This document shows positions 20,164 through 28,378 of a stretch of DNA of 64,000 nt, piece by piece; within the stretch, counting starts at the first letter, position 1, and every line of letters begins with the position of its first letter. Under the pieces are notes generated by a model. It was not told where the DNA came from and did no database searches. It was given only the letters and a program-made list of their open reading frames with translations. Source of the DNA: Flavobacterium hankyongi (GTDB lineage Bacteria; Bacteroidota; Bacteroidia; Flavobacteriales; Flavobacteriaceae); contig NZ_CP085725.1 in the NCBI RefSeq assembly GCF_036840915.1, forward strand, positions 558,001-622,000. Reading direction: 5' to 3'. A program made the translations under genes and the position numbers.

Positions 20164-21286
20164 TACCATTAAATTAAACACAATTGAAGAAGCAATAGAT
20201 GATATCAGACAAGGAAAAGTAATTATCGTTGTTGATGATGAAGACAGAGAAAATGAAGGTGATTTCCTTGCTGCTGCAGAAAAAATTACCCCAGAAATGA
20301 TAAACTTTATGGCAACTCATGGAAGAGGGCTTATTTGTGCTCCTCTTACAGAAAGTCGTTGTAAAGAGCTTGGACTTCGTCCAATGGTTACAAACAATAC
20401 AGATCATATGGAAACAGCATTTACTGTTTCTGTGGATTTAAAAGGTCACGGAGTTACTACAGGTATTTCTGCTTCAGATAGAGCTAAAACAGTGCAAGCT
20501 TTAATTGATCCAAACACTAAACCATTTGATTTAGCACGTCCTGGACATATTTTTCCATTAATTGCTAAGCAAGGTGGTGTTTTAAGAAGAACTGGTCATA
20601 CAGAGGCTGCAATTGATTTTGCTCGTTTAGCAGGTTTTAAACCAGCAGGAGTTATTGTAGAAATTATGAACGAAGATGGTTCTATGGCTCGTTTGCCTCA
20701 GTTAGTAGAAGTGGCTCAAAAATTTGATTTGAAATTAGTATCAATTGAAGCTCTGGTTGCTTATCGTATGCAGCACGATAGTTTGATTGTTAAAAAGGAA
20801 GATTTTGATATTCAAACTCGTTTTGGAACATTTAGAATGCGTGCTTATGAGCAAACAACTAATAAACAAATACACATAGCCTTAACAAAAGGTACTTGGA
20901 ATTCAGGGGAAGCTGTATTGACTCGTATAAATTCTTCACAAGTAAATAACGATTTATTAGGCACTTTAACTACTAATGCTGATAAACAGTTGGATGATAT
21001 GTTTAAAGTGATTAATGAGCAAGGTAAAGGTGCTGTAATATTTATAAATCAAGACATGCAATCAGTAAGTTTGTTAAATAGAATTAATGAATTAAAAGAT
21101 TTGCAATCAAAAGGTGAAATGAAAGCTCCAAAAATTGTTATTGATAGTAAAGACTATGGAATTGGGGCTCAAATATTACACGATATCGATATTACAAAAA
21201 TACGTTTAGTATCAAATACAGAAGTGGGAAAACGTGTTGGAATGATTGGATACGGTTTGGAAATTGTAGAATACGTAAATTATTAG
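20153..21286 (+). CDS. ribB: 3,4-dihydroxy-2-butanone-4-phosphate synthase with degenerate GTP cyclohydrolase II domain
   Basis: The first 200 residues are a complete RibB domain, with the acidic metal site DDEDRENEGDF, the motif THGRGLICAP, and the conserved RPGHIFPL and RTGHTEAA. It makes dihydroxybutanone phosphate from ribulose 5-phosphate for riboflavin synthesis. Residues 205-377 align with GTP cyclohydrolase II, but the three zinc-binding cysteines expected in the C-x10-C-x-C region are absent (GEAVLTRINSSQVNNDLLGT is in their place), so this half is probably inactive. GTP cyclohydrolase II activity must come from another gene. Confidence 0.92.
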   Translation: METNTIKLNTIEEAIDDIRQGKVIIVVDDEDRENEGDFLAAAEKITPEMINFMATHGRGLICAPLTESRCKELGLRPMVTNNTDHMETAFTVSVDLKGHGVTTGISASDRAKTVQALIDPNTKPFDLARPGHIFPLIAKQGGVLRRTGHTEAAIDFARLAGFKPAGVIVEIMNEDGSMARLPQLVEVAQKFDLKLVSIEALVAYRMQHDSLIVKKEDFDIQTRFGTFRMRAYEQTTNKQIHIALTKGTWNSGEAVLTRINSSQVNNDLLGTLTTNADKQLDDMFKVINEQGKGAVIFINQDMQSVSLLNRINELKDLQSKGEMKAPKIVIDSKDYGIGAQILHDIDITKIRLVSNTEVGKRVGMIGYGLEIVEYVNY

Positions 21287-21370
21287 AAAAAAAATATTAA
21301 CTCTAATTTGAACATTTTGAAATAGTTATAAATTAGTTAAAAAATATTTACATTTTTTCTTATCAAAACG

Positions 21371-21401
21371 TTTGGAGATATAAAAAACAGTGTTATATTT
21401 G
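21371..21401 (+). promoter_or_regulatory. Promoter of tRNA-Ser
   Basis: TTTG at 21371-21374 and TATATTTG at 21394-21401 are separated by 19 bp and match the Bacteroidota housekeeping promoter (TTTG at -33, TAnnTTTG at -7). The tRNA begins 33 bp downstream. Confidence 0.75.
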
Positions 21402-21434
21402 CACTCGCAATACGGAAGTAGAGCGATACATACT

Positions 21435-21519
21435 GGAGAAATGGCAGAGTGGTCGAATGCGGCAGTCTTGAAAACTGTTGACTGTAACAGGTCCGGGGGT
21501 TCGAATCCCTCTTTCTCCG
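21435..21519 (+). tRNA. tRNA-Ser(UGA)
   Basis: A full cloverleaf is visible. The acceptor stem is GGAGAAA/TTTCTCC. The anticodon stem GCAGT/ACTGT encloses loop CTTGAAA with anticodon TGA. A long variable arm follows, and the T-arm is GGGGGTTCGAATCCCTC. The discriminator base is G and CCA is not encoded. The 3' end is the integration site of island 1. Confidence 0.96.
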
Positions 21520-21520
21520 C
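21504..21520. repeat. attL core of island 1 (tRNA-Ser 3' end)
   Basis: AATCCCTCTTTCTCCGC lies in the T-arm and acceptor end of tRNA-Ser and recurs exactly at 53376-53392. Extending it 3 bp upstream gives 19 of 20 matching bases. It is the likely crossover segment. Confidence 0.85.
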
Positions 21521-21542
21521 AAGCTGAAAAGCAAATTGAATT

Positions 21543-21578
21543 AAAACCCTTAAAATCGTATGATTTTAAGGGTTTTTT
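21543..21578 (+). terminator. Terminator after tRNA-Ser
   Basis: AAAACCCTTAAAATC (21543-21557) and GATTTTAAGGGTTTT (21562-21576) make a perfect 15-bp stem with a 4-nt loop and a T-run. A hairpin of the same design follows the att copy at 53.4 kb. Confidence 0.85.
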
Positions 21579-21626
21579 CTTTTTATCACATATCAAATTA
21601 TTCAATCATTCGTGAACCTAAAGGGA

Positions 21627-21672
21627 TAAAATCGGTTACCCTAAACAATCCAAATCTTGGGTAACCGATTTT
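21627..21672. repeat. Inverted repeat at left end of island 1 (candidate recombinase arm sites)
   Basis: AAAATCGGTTACCC (21628-21641) and GGGTAACCGATTTT (21659-21672) are exact complements separated by 17 nt. A third copy (TAAAATCGGTTACCC, 53306-53320) lies just inside the right end of the island. The placement at both ends fits arm-type recombinase sites, though the left pair could also act as a terminator. Confidence 0.55.
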
Positions 21673-21792
21673 TATTTCAGACTTGTATTCACAAGGCTTT
21701 ACAGCCAGTTCAACAACCAGTTTAAAAACTGTACATCTTGTGGATTAGTCATATTGAAGTTAAATTTAATAACAACTAAAAAGGTCACCACA

Positions 21793-23046
21793 ATGAAAAC
21801 AAAAGTATCAACTCTCTTTTATGCAAAGAAAGCAAAAGCAGCTGCAAACGGTTTAATTCCTATTTACATGAGAATTACTATCAACGGTAAGCGTATCGAG
21901 CTAAGTACAAACCGATTTATAGAAATTTCAAAATGGTCAACAGAAGCAGGTAAAATGAAAGGGACTTCAGAAGAAGCTCGTTCAATAAATAATCATCTTG
22001 ATTTACTTAAAAATCAAATCAGAGATGCTGAAATGGAGTTAATCTATAAAAAGATAACAATAACAACCGAAATATTTAAAAGCAAACTATTAGGAGTTGA
22101 TGAAAGAGCAAAAATGCTAGTTCCTATCTTCCAAGACCACAACAACAAAATAAAAGAATTAGTTGGCAAAGAATATGCTCCAGGAACATTAGAACGCTAC
22201 ACTACTTCACTCAAACATACTATTGAATTCATGCAATGGAAATACAATATTTCCGATATCGATATTACCAAGATTGATCATGTCTTTATAACCGATTACG
22301 AGTTTTGGTTACGAAGCGTTAGAAACTGTGCTAATAACACAGCAGTTAAATACCTTAAAAACTTCAATAAAATAATCAAGCTTTGTTTAGCAAATGATTG
22401 GATTGATAAAAACCCATTTGCAAACTATAAATCAAAAGTCAAAGATGTTGAAAGAGTTTATCTTACTGAAGCAGAAATCCAATCAATAATTGAAAAAGAT
22501 TTCAAAACAGAAAGACTATCACTAGTTCGTGATATCTTTCTTTTTAGCTGCTTTACAGGTTTGGCATACATTGATGTCAAAAACCTAACAAAGTCGCATA
22601 TAAGCTTCGGTATTGATGGCGAAAAATGGATATTCACTCACAGACAGAAAACAGAAAGTGCATCCAAAATTCCAATCCTTCCAGTTACTCAAATGATAAT
22701 CGACAAGTACAAAAATCATCCGCAATGTAATAACGAAGATAAACTACTGCCTATTTTATCCAACCAAAAAATGAACGCTTATCTAAAAGAAATAGCCGGA
22801 GTTTGTGAAATTGAAAAAGAATTAACTTTTCATATTGCTCGACATACTTTTGCTACTACTGTGACACTTACCAATGGCGTTCCAATTGAAAGTGTGAGCA
22901 AAATGCTTGGGCATAAAAATTTAAGAACTACACAACATTATGCTAAAGTTTTAGATAGAAAAGTTAGTGATGATATGAAGATTTTAAAAGATAAATTTTC
23001 AATTTTAGACAATAATATATTGAAAAAATCTTCAGTCACAAGCTAA
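21793..23046 (+). CDS. Tyrosine recombinase of island 1 (Bacteroidota integrase, IntDOT-like)
   Basis: I prefer the ATG at 21793 (MKTKVSTLFYAKKAK) because the leader AAAGGTCACCACA immediately before it resembles the leader of the second recombinase. The 417-residue protein has an arm-DNA-binding N-terminus (1-110), a SAM-like core-binding domain (LERYTTSLKHTIEFM) and a catalytic domain. HIARHTFATT gives His and Arg, LGHKNLRTTQHYAKV gives His and the nucleophilic Tyr. The usual first catalytic Arg is Ala in CFTGLAYID, as reported for IntDOT-type enzymes. It should integrate and excise island 1 at tRNA-Ser. From residue 108 onward it is almost identical to the recombinase at 53641. Confidence 0.93.
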   Translation: MKTKVSTLFYAKKAKAAANGLIPIYMRITINGKRIELSTNRFIEISKWSTEAGKMKGTSEEARSINNHLDLLKNQIRDAEMELIYKKITITTEIFKSKLLGVDERAKMLVPIFQDHNNKIKELVGKEYAPGTLERYTTSLKHTIEFMQWKYNISDIDITKIDHVFITDYEFWLRSVRNCANNTAVKYLKNFNKIIKLCLANDWIDKNPFANYKSKVKDVERVYLTEAEIQSIIEKDFKTERLSLVRDIFLFSCFTGLAYIDVKNLTKSHISFGIDGEKWIFTHRQKTESASKIPILPVTQMIIDKYKNHPQCNNEDKLLPILSNQKMNAYLKEIAGVCEIEKELTFHIARHTFATTVTLTNGVPIESVSKMLGHKNLRTTQHYAKVLDRKVSDDMKILKDKFSILDNNILKKSSVTS

Positions 23047-23137
23047 ACATTTCTAGTAATCAATGCTATTTAAAGCTATTAAGACTTTATTATTTGTTAA
23101 AAAAAGCATAAACACCATTTTAGTAACTTTATTTTAG

Positions 23138-23162
23138 TAATTTTGTTAACCAAATAGTTAAA
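23138..23162 (+). promoter_or_regulatory. Promoter -7 element and possible TetR operator
   Basis: TAATTTTG at 23138-23145 matches TAnnTTTG. TTAACCAAATAGTTAA (23146-23161), a palindrome with 5-bp arms, follows at once and could be the operator of the downstream TetR regulator. The operator part is weak. Confidence 0.4.
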
Positions 23163-23179
23163 CTATATAATTAAACAAT

Positions 23180-23791
23180 ATGGATAAAATTAAAACTGAA
23201 AATACTGAAACTGAAATATTAATAGCTGCAAAAGAAATCTTTCAGCAAAAAGGAATGGCAGGTGCAAGAATGCAAGAAATAGCAGATAAAGCAAAAATCA
23301 ATAAAGCATTATTACATTATTATTATAGAAGCAAACAATTATTATTTGAAGCTGTTTTCAAAAGTGCTTTTTCACTTTTAGCACCACAATTAAATAAAGT
23401 GTTAAATGATGATAGTGACTTATTTGAAAAAATACGAAAGTTCACTGAAAATTATGTTTCGTTTGTAATCAAACATCCCTATTTGCCAAATTTTGTAATA
23501 CAAGAATTAAATAAGAACCCAGAATTTGTTCAAAAACTTCGCTCTGAAAAAAATTTTCCTTCCATTGAAAAATTTAAACTTCAAGTAAGTGATGCTATAA
23601 ATCAAGGAATTATCAAACCAATCGAAGCCGAACAGCTATTTATCAATATTATCTCTTTAAATATTTTTCCTTTTATCGGAGAACCGCTATTAATGGCACT
23701 TGTTAATATGGATAAAGAAAGCTATAATAAAATACTAGAAAATAGAAAAACGGAAGTGGCTGAGTTTATCATTAATTCAATAAAAATATAA
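23180..23791 (+). CDS. TetR-family transcriptional regulator (island 1)
   Basis: The 203-residue protein has the TetR N-terminal helix-turn-helix (AKEIFQQKGMAGARMQEIAD, then NKALLHYYYRSKQLLF) and a helical C-terminal ligand domain. It precedes the tolC-like gene by 3 bp and is the first gene of the exporter locus, so it probably represses its own operon until an inducer, perhaps an exported compound, binds. Confidence 0.9.
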   Translation: MDKIKTENTETEILIAAKEIFQQKGMAGARMQEIADKAKINKALLHYYYRSKQLLFEAVFKSAFSLLAPQLNKVLNDDSDLFEKIRKFTENYVSFVIKHPYLPNFVIQELNKNPEFVQKLRSEKNFPSIEKFKLQVSDAINQGIIKPIEAEQLFINIISLNIFPFIGEPLLMALVNMDKESYNKILENRKTEVAEFIINSIKI

Positions 23792-23794
23792 ATT

Positions 23795-25045
23795 ATGAAA
23801 ACTAAGTTAATCATACTGATAGTATTGTCTATATCAATATATGCTAATGCACAACAGACTTTAACCTTGGAAGATTGTTACTCATTAGCTACAAAAAATT
23901 ATCCTTTATCAAAACAAACAGGATTAATACAACAAAAATCAAGTTATGAAATTGAAGCATTAAGCAAAGGAAAATTACCAAAAATCGATGTAAATGCACA
24001 AGCAACTTATCAATCTGAAGTGATAGGATTACCTACTTCACTACCTGGAGTTCAATCTTTAAATAAAGATCAATATAGAGCAACTTTAGATGTAAATCAA
24101 TTAGTATACAATGGTGGAATAATTGATGCAAATACTAAATTAAAAGAAGCACAAACCAAAACACAACAGCAACTAATTGAAGTTAGCTTATATCAAATAA
24201 AAACTCGAATTAATCAATATTTCTTTTCTGTTTTGTTACTTCAAGAAAAAAAGGCACTACTATCTTCAAAAAAAGAGTTATTAACTTCCAAAGTTAAGGA
24301 AGTGAAATCAGGAGTCAAATTTGGAGCAATTCTTCCATCATCAGAACAGGTTTTAGAAGCAGAAATTATTAAAATAAACCAGCAGTTAACCGAAATTAAA
24401 TTTGAAAACATCAAATTATTAAATAACCTTTCAGAATTAACTTTTTCAGATATTGATACCGAAACAACTTTAATACAACCAGTATCATATCCAAATAGCA
24501 CTAATACAACAAGACCTGAAATTGCTTTTTATGATTTACAAAATCAGCAATTAGAGTTCTCGAAAAGTGTACTATCTAAATCAAATCTTCCAAAAATAAA
24601 TGCTTTTGGTCAAGCGGGTTATGGTAATCCTGGATTAAACATGTTAGACAATTCTTTTCAACCATTTTATGTTGTTGGCCTAAAAGCGAATTGGAATATT
24701 TTTGATTGGGGCAAAACCAAAATAGATAAAAAAGCATTGGATATATCTAAAGAAATAGTAACATCTGAGAAAGAAACATTTGAATTAAATAACAAAATAC
24801 AATTAGAAGAGCAAGATTTTGAAATTAAAAAATTAGAACAACTGCTGCTTTCTGATACCGAAATAATTCAAATACGTGAAAAAGTTATTAAATCCTCAGA
24901 TGCTCAATTAAAAAATGGTGTGATAACATCGTCTGAATATCTTATAGAATTAACCAATTTATTTGAAGCAAAAAATATTTTGAAAACGCATGAAGTTCAA
25001 TTAGCAGCTGCTAAATCAAATTACGAAATAATTAAAGGAAAATAA
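23795..25045 (+). CDS. TolC-family outer-membrane efflux protein (island 1)
   Basis: The 416-residue protein has a signal peptide (MKTKLIILIVLSISIYANAQ) and the duplicated coiled-coil OEP fold, seen in LTLEDCYSLATKNYPLSKQ and the C-terminal SSEYLIELTNLFEAKNIL. It forms the outer-membrane channel of the exporter encoded by the downstream HlyD and ABC genes. Confidence 0.9.
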   Translation: MKTKLIILIVLSISIYANAQQTLTLEDCYSLATKNYPLSKQTGLIQQKSSYEIEALSKGKLPKIDVNAQATYQSEVIGLPTSLPGVQSLNKDQYRATLDVNQLVYNGGIIDANTKLKEAQTKTQQQLIEVSLYQIKTRINQYFFSVLLLQEKKALLSSKKELLTSKVKEVKSGVKFGAILPSSEQVLEAEIIKINQQLTEIKFENIKLLNNLSELTFSDIDTETTLIQPVSYPNSTNTTRPEIAFYDLQNQQLEFSKSVLSKSNLPKINAFGQAGYGNPGLNMLDNSFQPFYVVGLKANWNIFDWGKTKIDKKALDISKEIVTSEKETFELNNKIQLEEQDFEIKKLEQLLLSDTEIIQIREKVIKSSDAQLKNGVITSSEYLIELTNLFEAKNILKTHEVQLAAAKSNYEIIKGK

Positions 25046-25070
25046 AATAGTACCCGAAAAATTTAAAAAA

Positions 25071-25952
25071 ATGAAAAAAATAAGCATAATAATTTTAGCA
25101 ACGATAGGGCTAATTTCTTGTAACAAAAATAACGACAAAGCTGACGGTTATGGGAATTTTGAAGCAACTGAAATAACTATTTCTTCAGAAGCTAACGGTA
25201 AAATAGAGTTTTTAAAAGTCGAAGAAGGAGATGAATTAAAATCTCAATTACAAGTAGGATTAGTTGATACATTACAATTACATTTTGCGAAACAACAATT
25301 AATTGCCTCTAAAAGCACCATATCGTCAAAATCCGCAAATGTAATATCGCAAAAAAGCGTCTTAAATGAACAATTAAAAACAGCTAAATTAGAGAAAAAC
25401 CGAATCCGTAATATGTATTCTGAAAATGCTGCAACTAAACGACAAGTAGATGAAATTGAAGGAAAGGTAAAAGTTATCGAAGAGCAAATTAAAAGTGTCG
25501 GAACTCAAAACGCACCTATTTTAAATGACTTAAAATCGATAGATGTACAAATTGCTAGAATCAATGATCAAATAGCAAAAAGTAAAATTATTAATCCTAT
25601 TAATGGAACTGTTTTAACTAAGTATGCTGAACCAGGCGAAATAACAGCATTTGGAAAACCACTATACAAGATAGCTGATATTTCTGAAATGACTTTGCGA
25701 ATCTATGTAAGCGAAACACAGTTGTCAAAAATAAAAGTTGGACAAAATGTATCGGTAAAAATTGATGCTGAAAAAGATATGAAATCATATCAAGGAAATA
25801 TTTCATGGATTGCATCTTCGGCAGAGTTTACTCCTAAAATTATTCAAACAAAAGAAGAACGAGTAAATCTCGTTTATGCCGTAAAGGTAAAAGTAAAAAA
25901 TGATGGCAGACTAAAAATCGGAATGCCAGCAGAAATGTGGATTAAATATTAA
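25071..25952 (+). CDS. HlyD/YbhG-type membrane fusion lipoprotein (island 1)
   Basis: The 293-residue protein has a lipobox (IGLISC) after MKKISIIILATIG. It continues with a split biotinyl-lipoyl domain (GKIEFLKVEEGDEL at the N side, IINPINGTVLTKYAEPGE at the C side) around a coiled-coil hairpin of about 110 residues, and ends with a beta-barrel domain. It bridges the inner-membrane ABC permeases to the TolC-like channel. Order and family match YbhG of the YbhGFSR exporter. Confidence 0.88.
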   Translation: MKKISIIILATIGLISCNKNNDKADGYGNFEATEITISSEANGKIEFLKVEEGDELKSQLQVGLVDTLQLHFAKQQLIASKSTISSKSANVISQKSVLNEQLKTAKLEKNRIRNMYSENAATKRQVDEIEGKVKVIEEQIKSVGTQNAPILNDLKSIDVQIARINDQIAKSKIINPINGTVLTKYAEPGEITAFGKPLYKIADISEMTLRIYVSETQLSKIKVGQNVSVKIDAEKDMKSYQGNISWIASSAEFTPKIIQTKEERVNLVYAVKVKVKNDGRLKIGMPAEMWIKY

Positions 25953-25969
25953 TTAAAAAATTACAAGAA

Positions 25970-26410
25970 ATGTTAAAAATAAAAATTGCCTTTTTAGCTA
26001 CAGTTGTATTACTCATTTTCTCTTGTAACACGAAATCAAAAGAAGAAAAAACTACTGAAATTAAAACTGAAGAACACCAACATTCTGAAAGCGAAACAAT
26101 TCAATTAAACAATGGTGAAAAATGGAAGGTAGATGATAATATGATGATACACATTCGTAATATGGAAAAAGATGTAGTCCATTTTGACCAAGAAAAAAGC
26201 ACAAATTATTCATTATTAGCTAATAAATTAAAGACAAATATTGATATACTAACATCAAATTGTACCATGAAAGGACAAGCTCATGACGAACTTCACAAAT
26301 GGTTAGTTCCATATATAGAGTTAGTCGATTCGTTTTCTAAAGAAAAATCAGCAAATCAGTTTACAGAAATTCAAAATTCGTTTAAAACATTTAATCAATA
26401 TTTCCAATGA
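25970..26410 (+). CDS. Small lipoprotein of unknown function
   Basis: The 146-residue protein has a signal peptide and lipobox (VLLIFSC), a Lys/Glu-rich linker with HQHSESE, and a helical domain containing CTMKGQAHDELHKWLVPYIE. The two histidines and single cysteine of that helix could bind a metal, but this is a guess. It overlaps the next gene by 4 bp, so its product probably serves the exporter locus. Confidence 0.65.
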   Translation: MLKIKIAFLATVVLLIFSCNTKSKEEKTTEIKTEEHQHSESETIQLNNGEKWKVDDNMMIHIRNMEKDVVHFDQEKSTNYSLLANKLKTNIDILTSNCTMKGQAHDELHKWLVPYIELVDSFSKEKSANQFTEIQNSFKTFNQYFQ

Positions 26411-26694
26411 TTTTAAAAAACTTACATACCGAAAATAAACCCGTTCAAACACAATTATTATTTGAACCAAAAGACGCTAAAGTAATTTCATTGCAAATAG
26501 CAAAAGGTGAAACACTTAAAGAGCACGTTTCAAAAATACCTGCATTGTTAGTTTGCATTTCAGGAAATGCTGTTTTTACTGATGATAAAGGAACAGTCGT
26601 TAATCTCAATTCAGGCAATTATGTAATGATTGAAGAAAATGTAAAACACGCTGTAAAAGCAATCGATGAAAGTAATTTCTTATTGATGAAATAA
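26407..26694 (+). CDS. Small cupin-domain protein
   Basis: The 95-residue protein is a minimal single-domain cupin: GETLKEHVSKIPALLVCISG is motif 1 and NLNSGNYVMIEENVKHAV is motif 2. Motif 1 lacks the usual two histidines (only one is present), so metal binding may be weak. It overlaps the lipoprotein gene by 4 bp and the first ATPase gene by 1 bp, which ties all three together by translational coupling. A sensing or accessory role is possible. Confidence 0.75.
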   Translation: MILKNLHTENKPVQTQLLFEPKDAKVISLQIAKGETLKEHVSKIPALLVCISGNAVFTDDKGTVVNLNSGNYVMIEENVKHAVKAIDESNFLLMK

Positions 26695-27590
26695 TGAGTA
26701 TTGCAGTAAACAACATATCAAAATCTTACAAAAAGTTAAAAGCAGTCGAAAACATTACTTTTAATGTAAATGAGGGAGAATTATTTGGTTTAATTGGACC
26801 TGATGGTGCAGGGAAAACAACTATTTTCAGAATACTAACTACGCTTTTAGTTGCTAATGAAGGAAGTGCAGAAGTCGCTGGATATGATGTAGTCAAACAA
26901 CTCAAAGAAATCAGAAACTCTGTTGGCTATATGCCAGGAAAATTCTCGCTATATCAAGATTTAACTGTTGAAGAAAACTTACATTTTTTTGCCACTATTT
27001 TCGGAACCACAATTGAGGAAAATTATGATTTAATTAAAGACATATACATTCAAATTGAACCATTCAAAAACAGAAGAGCAGGTGCTCTTTCGGGCGGAAT
27101 GAAACAAAAATTAGCATTATGTTGTGCGTTAATTCATGCTCCAAAAGTATTATTTCTTGACGAACCAACTACAGGAGTTGATCCCGTTTCTCGAAAAGAA
27201 TTTTGGATAATGCTAAAAAGATTGCAACAAAAAGGCATTACAATATTAGTTTCAACACCCTATATGGATGAAGCTTCTCTTTGCGATAGAATTGCATTAA
27301 TTCAAAAAGGCAAAATTTTAAAAATAGATACACCTGAAAATATCATTAACAACTACGAAAAAGTAATTTATGATGTACAAGCAAAAAACACACACGGATT
27401 GATTCACGATTTAAAAAATTATCCTAATCAATACAGTGTTTATGCTTTTGGTGAGTTTGTACATTACATAGATAAAAATGCAACTTTCAATCCAAACGAT
27501 TTACAAACCTATTTGAAAAATAAAAATCATACGGATATAATTATTAAACCTGCTACAATAACCATTGAAGATGTTTTCATGGACTTATAA
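26694..27590 (+). CDS. ABC exporter ATPase 1 (YbhF N-half-like)
   Basis: The 298-residue ATPase has Walker A GPDGAGKTT, a canonical signature LSGGMKQKL and Walker B VLFLDEPTTGVDP. The H-loop position reads VSTPYMDEA, with Pro in place of His. A C-terminal regulatory extension of about 75 residues follows. In E. coli the two ATPases of this exporter are fused as YbhF; here they are separate genes 8 bp apart. Confidence 0.9.
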   Translation: MSIAVNNISKSYKKLKAVENITFNVNEGELFGLIGPDGAGKTTIFRILTTLLVANEGSAEVAGYDVVKQLKEIRNSVGYMPGKFSLYQDLTVEENLHFFATIFGTTIEENYDLIKDIYIQIEPFKNRRAGALSGGMKQKLALCCALIHAPKVLFLDEPTTGVDPVSRKEFWIMLKRLQQKGITILVSTPYMDEASLCDRIALIQKGKILKIDTPENIINNYEKVIYDVQAKNTHGLIHDLKNYPNQYSVYAFGEFVHYIDKNATFNPNDLQTYLKNKNHTDIIIKPATITIEDVFMDL

Positions 27591-27598
27591 ACAAAAAA

Positions 27599-28333
27599 AT
27601 GGAAAGAGAAAAAATAATATCTGTAAAAAATTTAACGAAAGAGTTTGGTCATTTTACTGCAGTAAAAGGCATTTCATTTGATGTTTATAAAGGAGAAATT
27701 TTTGGGTTTCTAGGTGCCAATGGAGCAGGAAAAACAACAGCTATGAAAATGTTGATTGGAATTTCAAATCCTACTTCAGGTGAAGCCAATGTTGCAGGTT
27801 TTGATGTTCACTCACAAGCCGATATGGTAAAAAAAAGTATTGGTTATATGAGCCAAAAGTTCTCAATGTATGATGATTTAACTATTAAAGAAAACATTAC
27901 TTTTTTTGGTGGAATTTATGGATTATCAAGAATACAAATCAAACAAAAAATCGCACAATTAATAGAAGAATTAGAACTTCAAGAAGTAGCAAATAATTTA
28001 GTAGGTTCGTTACCATTGGGTTGGAAACAAAAATTGTCGTTTTCAGTTGCATTACTGCACGAGCCAAAAATTGTTTTTCTCGATGAGCCAACAGGAGGCG
28101 TTGACCCAATAACCCGAAGACAATTTTGGGAAATGATTTATACACAAGCTTATAAAGGTACTACCATTTTTGTAACCACACATTACATGGATGAAGCAGA
28201 ATATTGTGACCGTGTTTCTATTATGGTTGACGGCTCTATTGAAGCTTTAGACACCCCAAAAAATTTAAAACAACAATTCAAAGTAGATTCTATGAATGAT
28301 GTTTTTTTAAAATTAGCAAGGAATATAGAATAA
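27599..28333 (+). CDS. ABC exporter ATPase 2 (YbhF C-half-like)
   Basis: The 244-residue ATPase has Walker A GANGAGKTT, Walker B IVFLDEPTGGVDP and an intact H-loop VTTHYMDEA, but its signature is degenerate (LPLGWKQKL instead of LSGGQ). Paired with ATPase 1, this gives one canonical and one degenerate nucleotide site, as expected for an asymmetric heterodimer. It powers the permeases encoded by the next two genes. Confidence 0.9.
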   Translation: MEREKIISVKNLTKEFGHFTAVKGISFDVYKGEIFGFLGANGAGKTTAMKMLIGISNPTSGEANVAGFDVHSQADMVKKSIGYMSQKFSMYDDLTIKENITFFGGIYGLSRIQIKQKIAQLIEELELQEVANNLVGSLPLGWKQKLSFSVALLHEPKIVFLDEPTGGVDPITRRQFWEMIYTQAYKGTTIFVTTHYMDEAEYCDRVSIMVDGSIEALDTPKNLKQQFKVDSMNDVFLKLARNIE

Positions 28334-28378
28334 TAAATCACTACAACACTTGAAACTTAAACTAGAAACAAAAAACAA

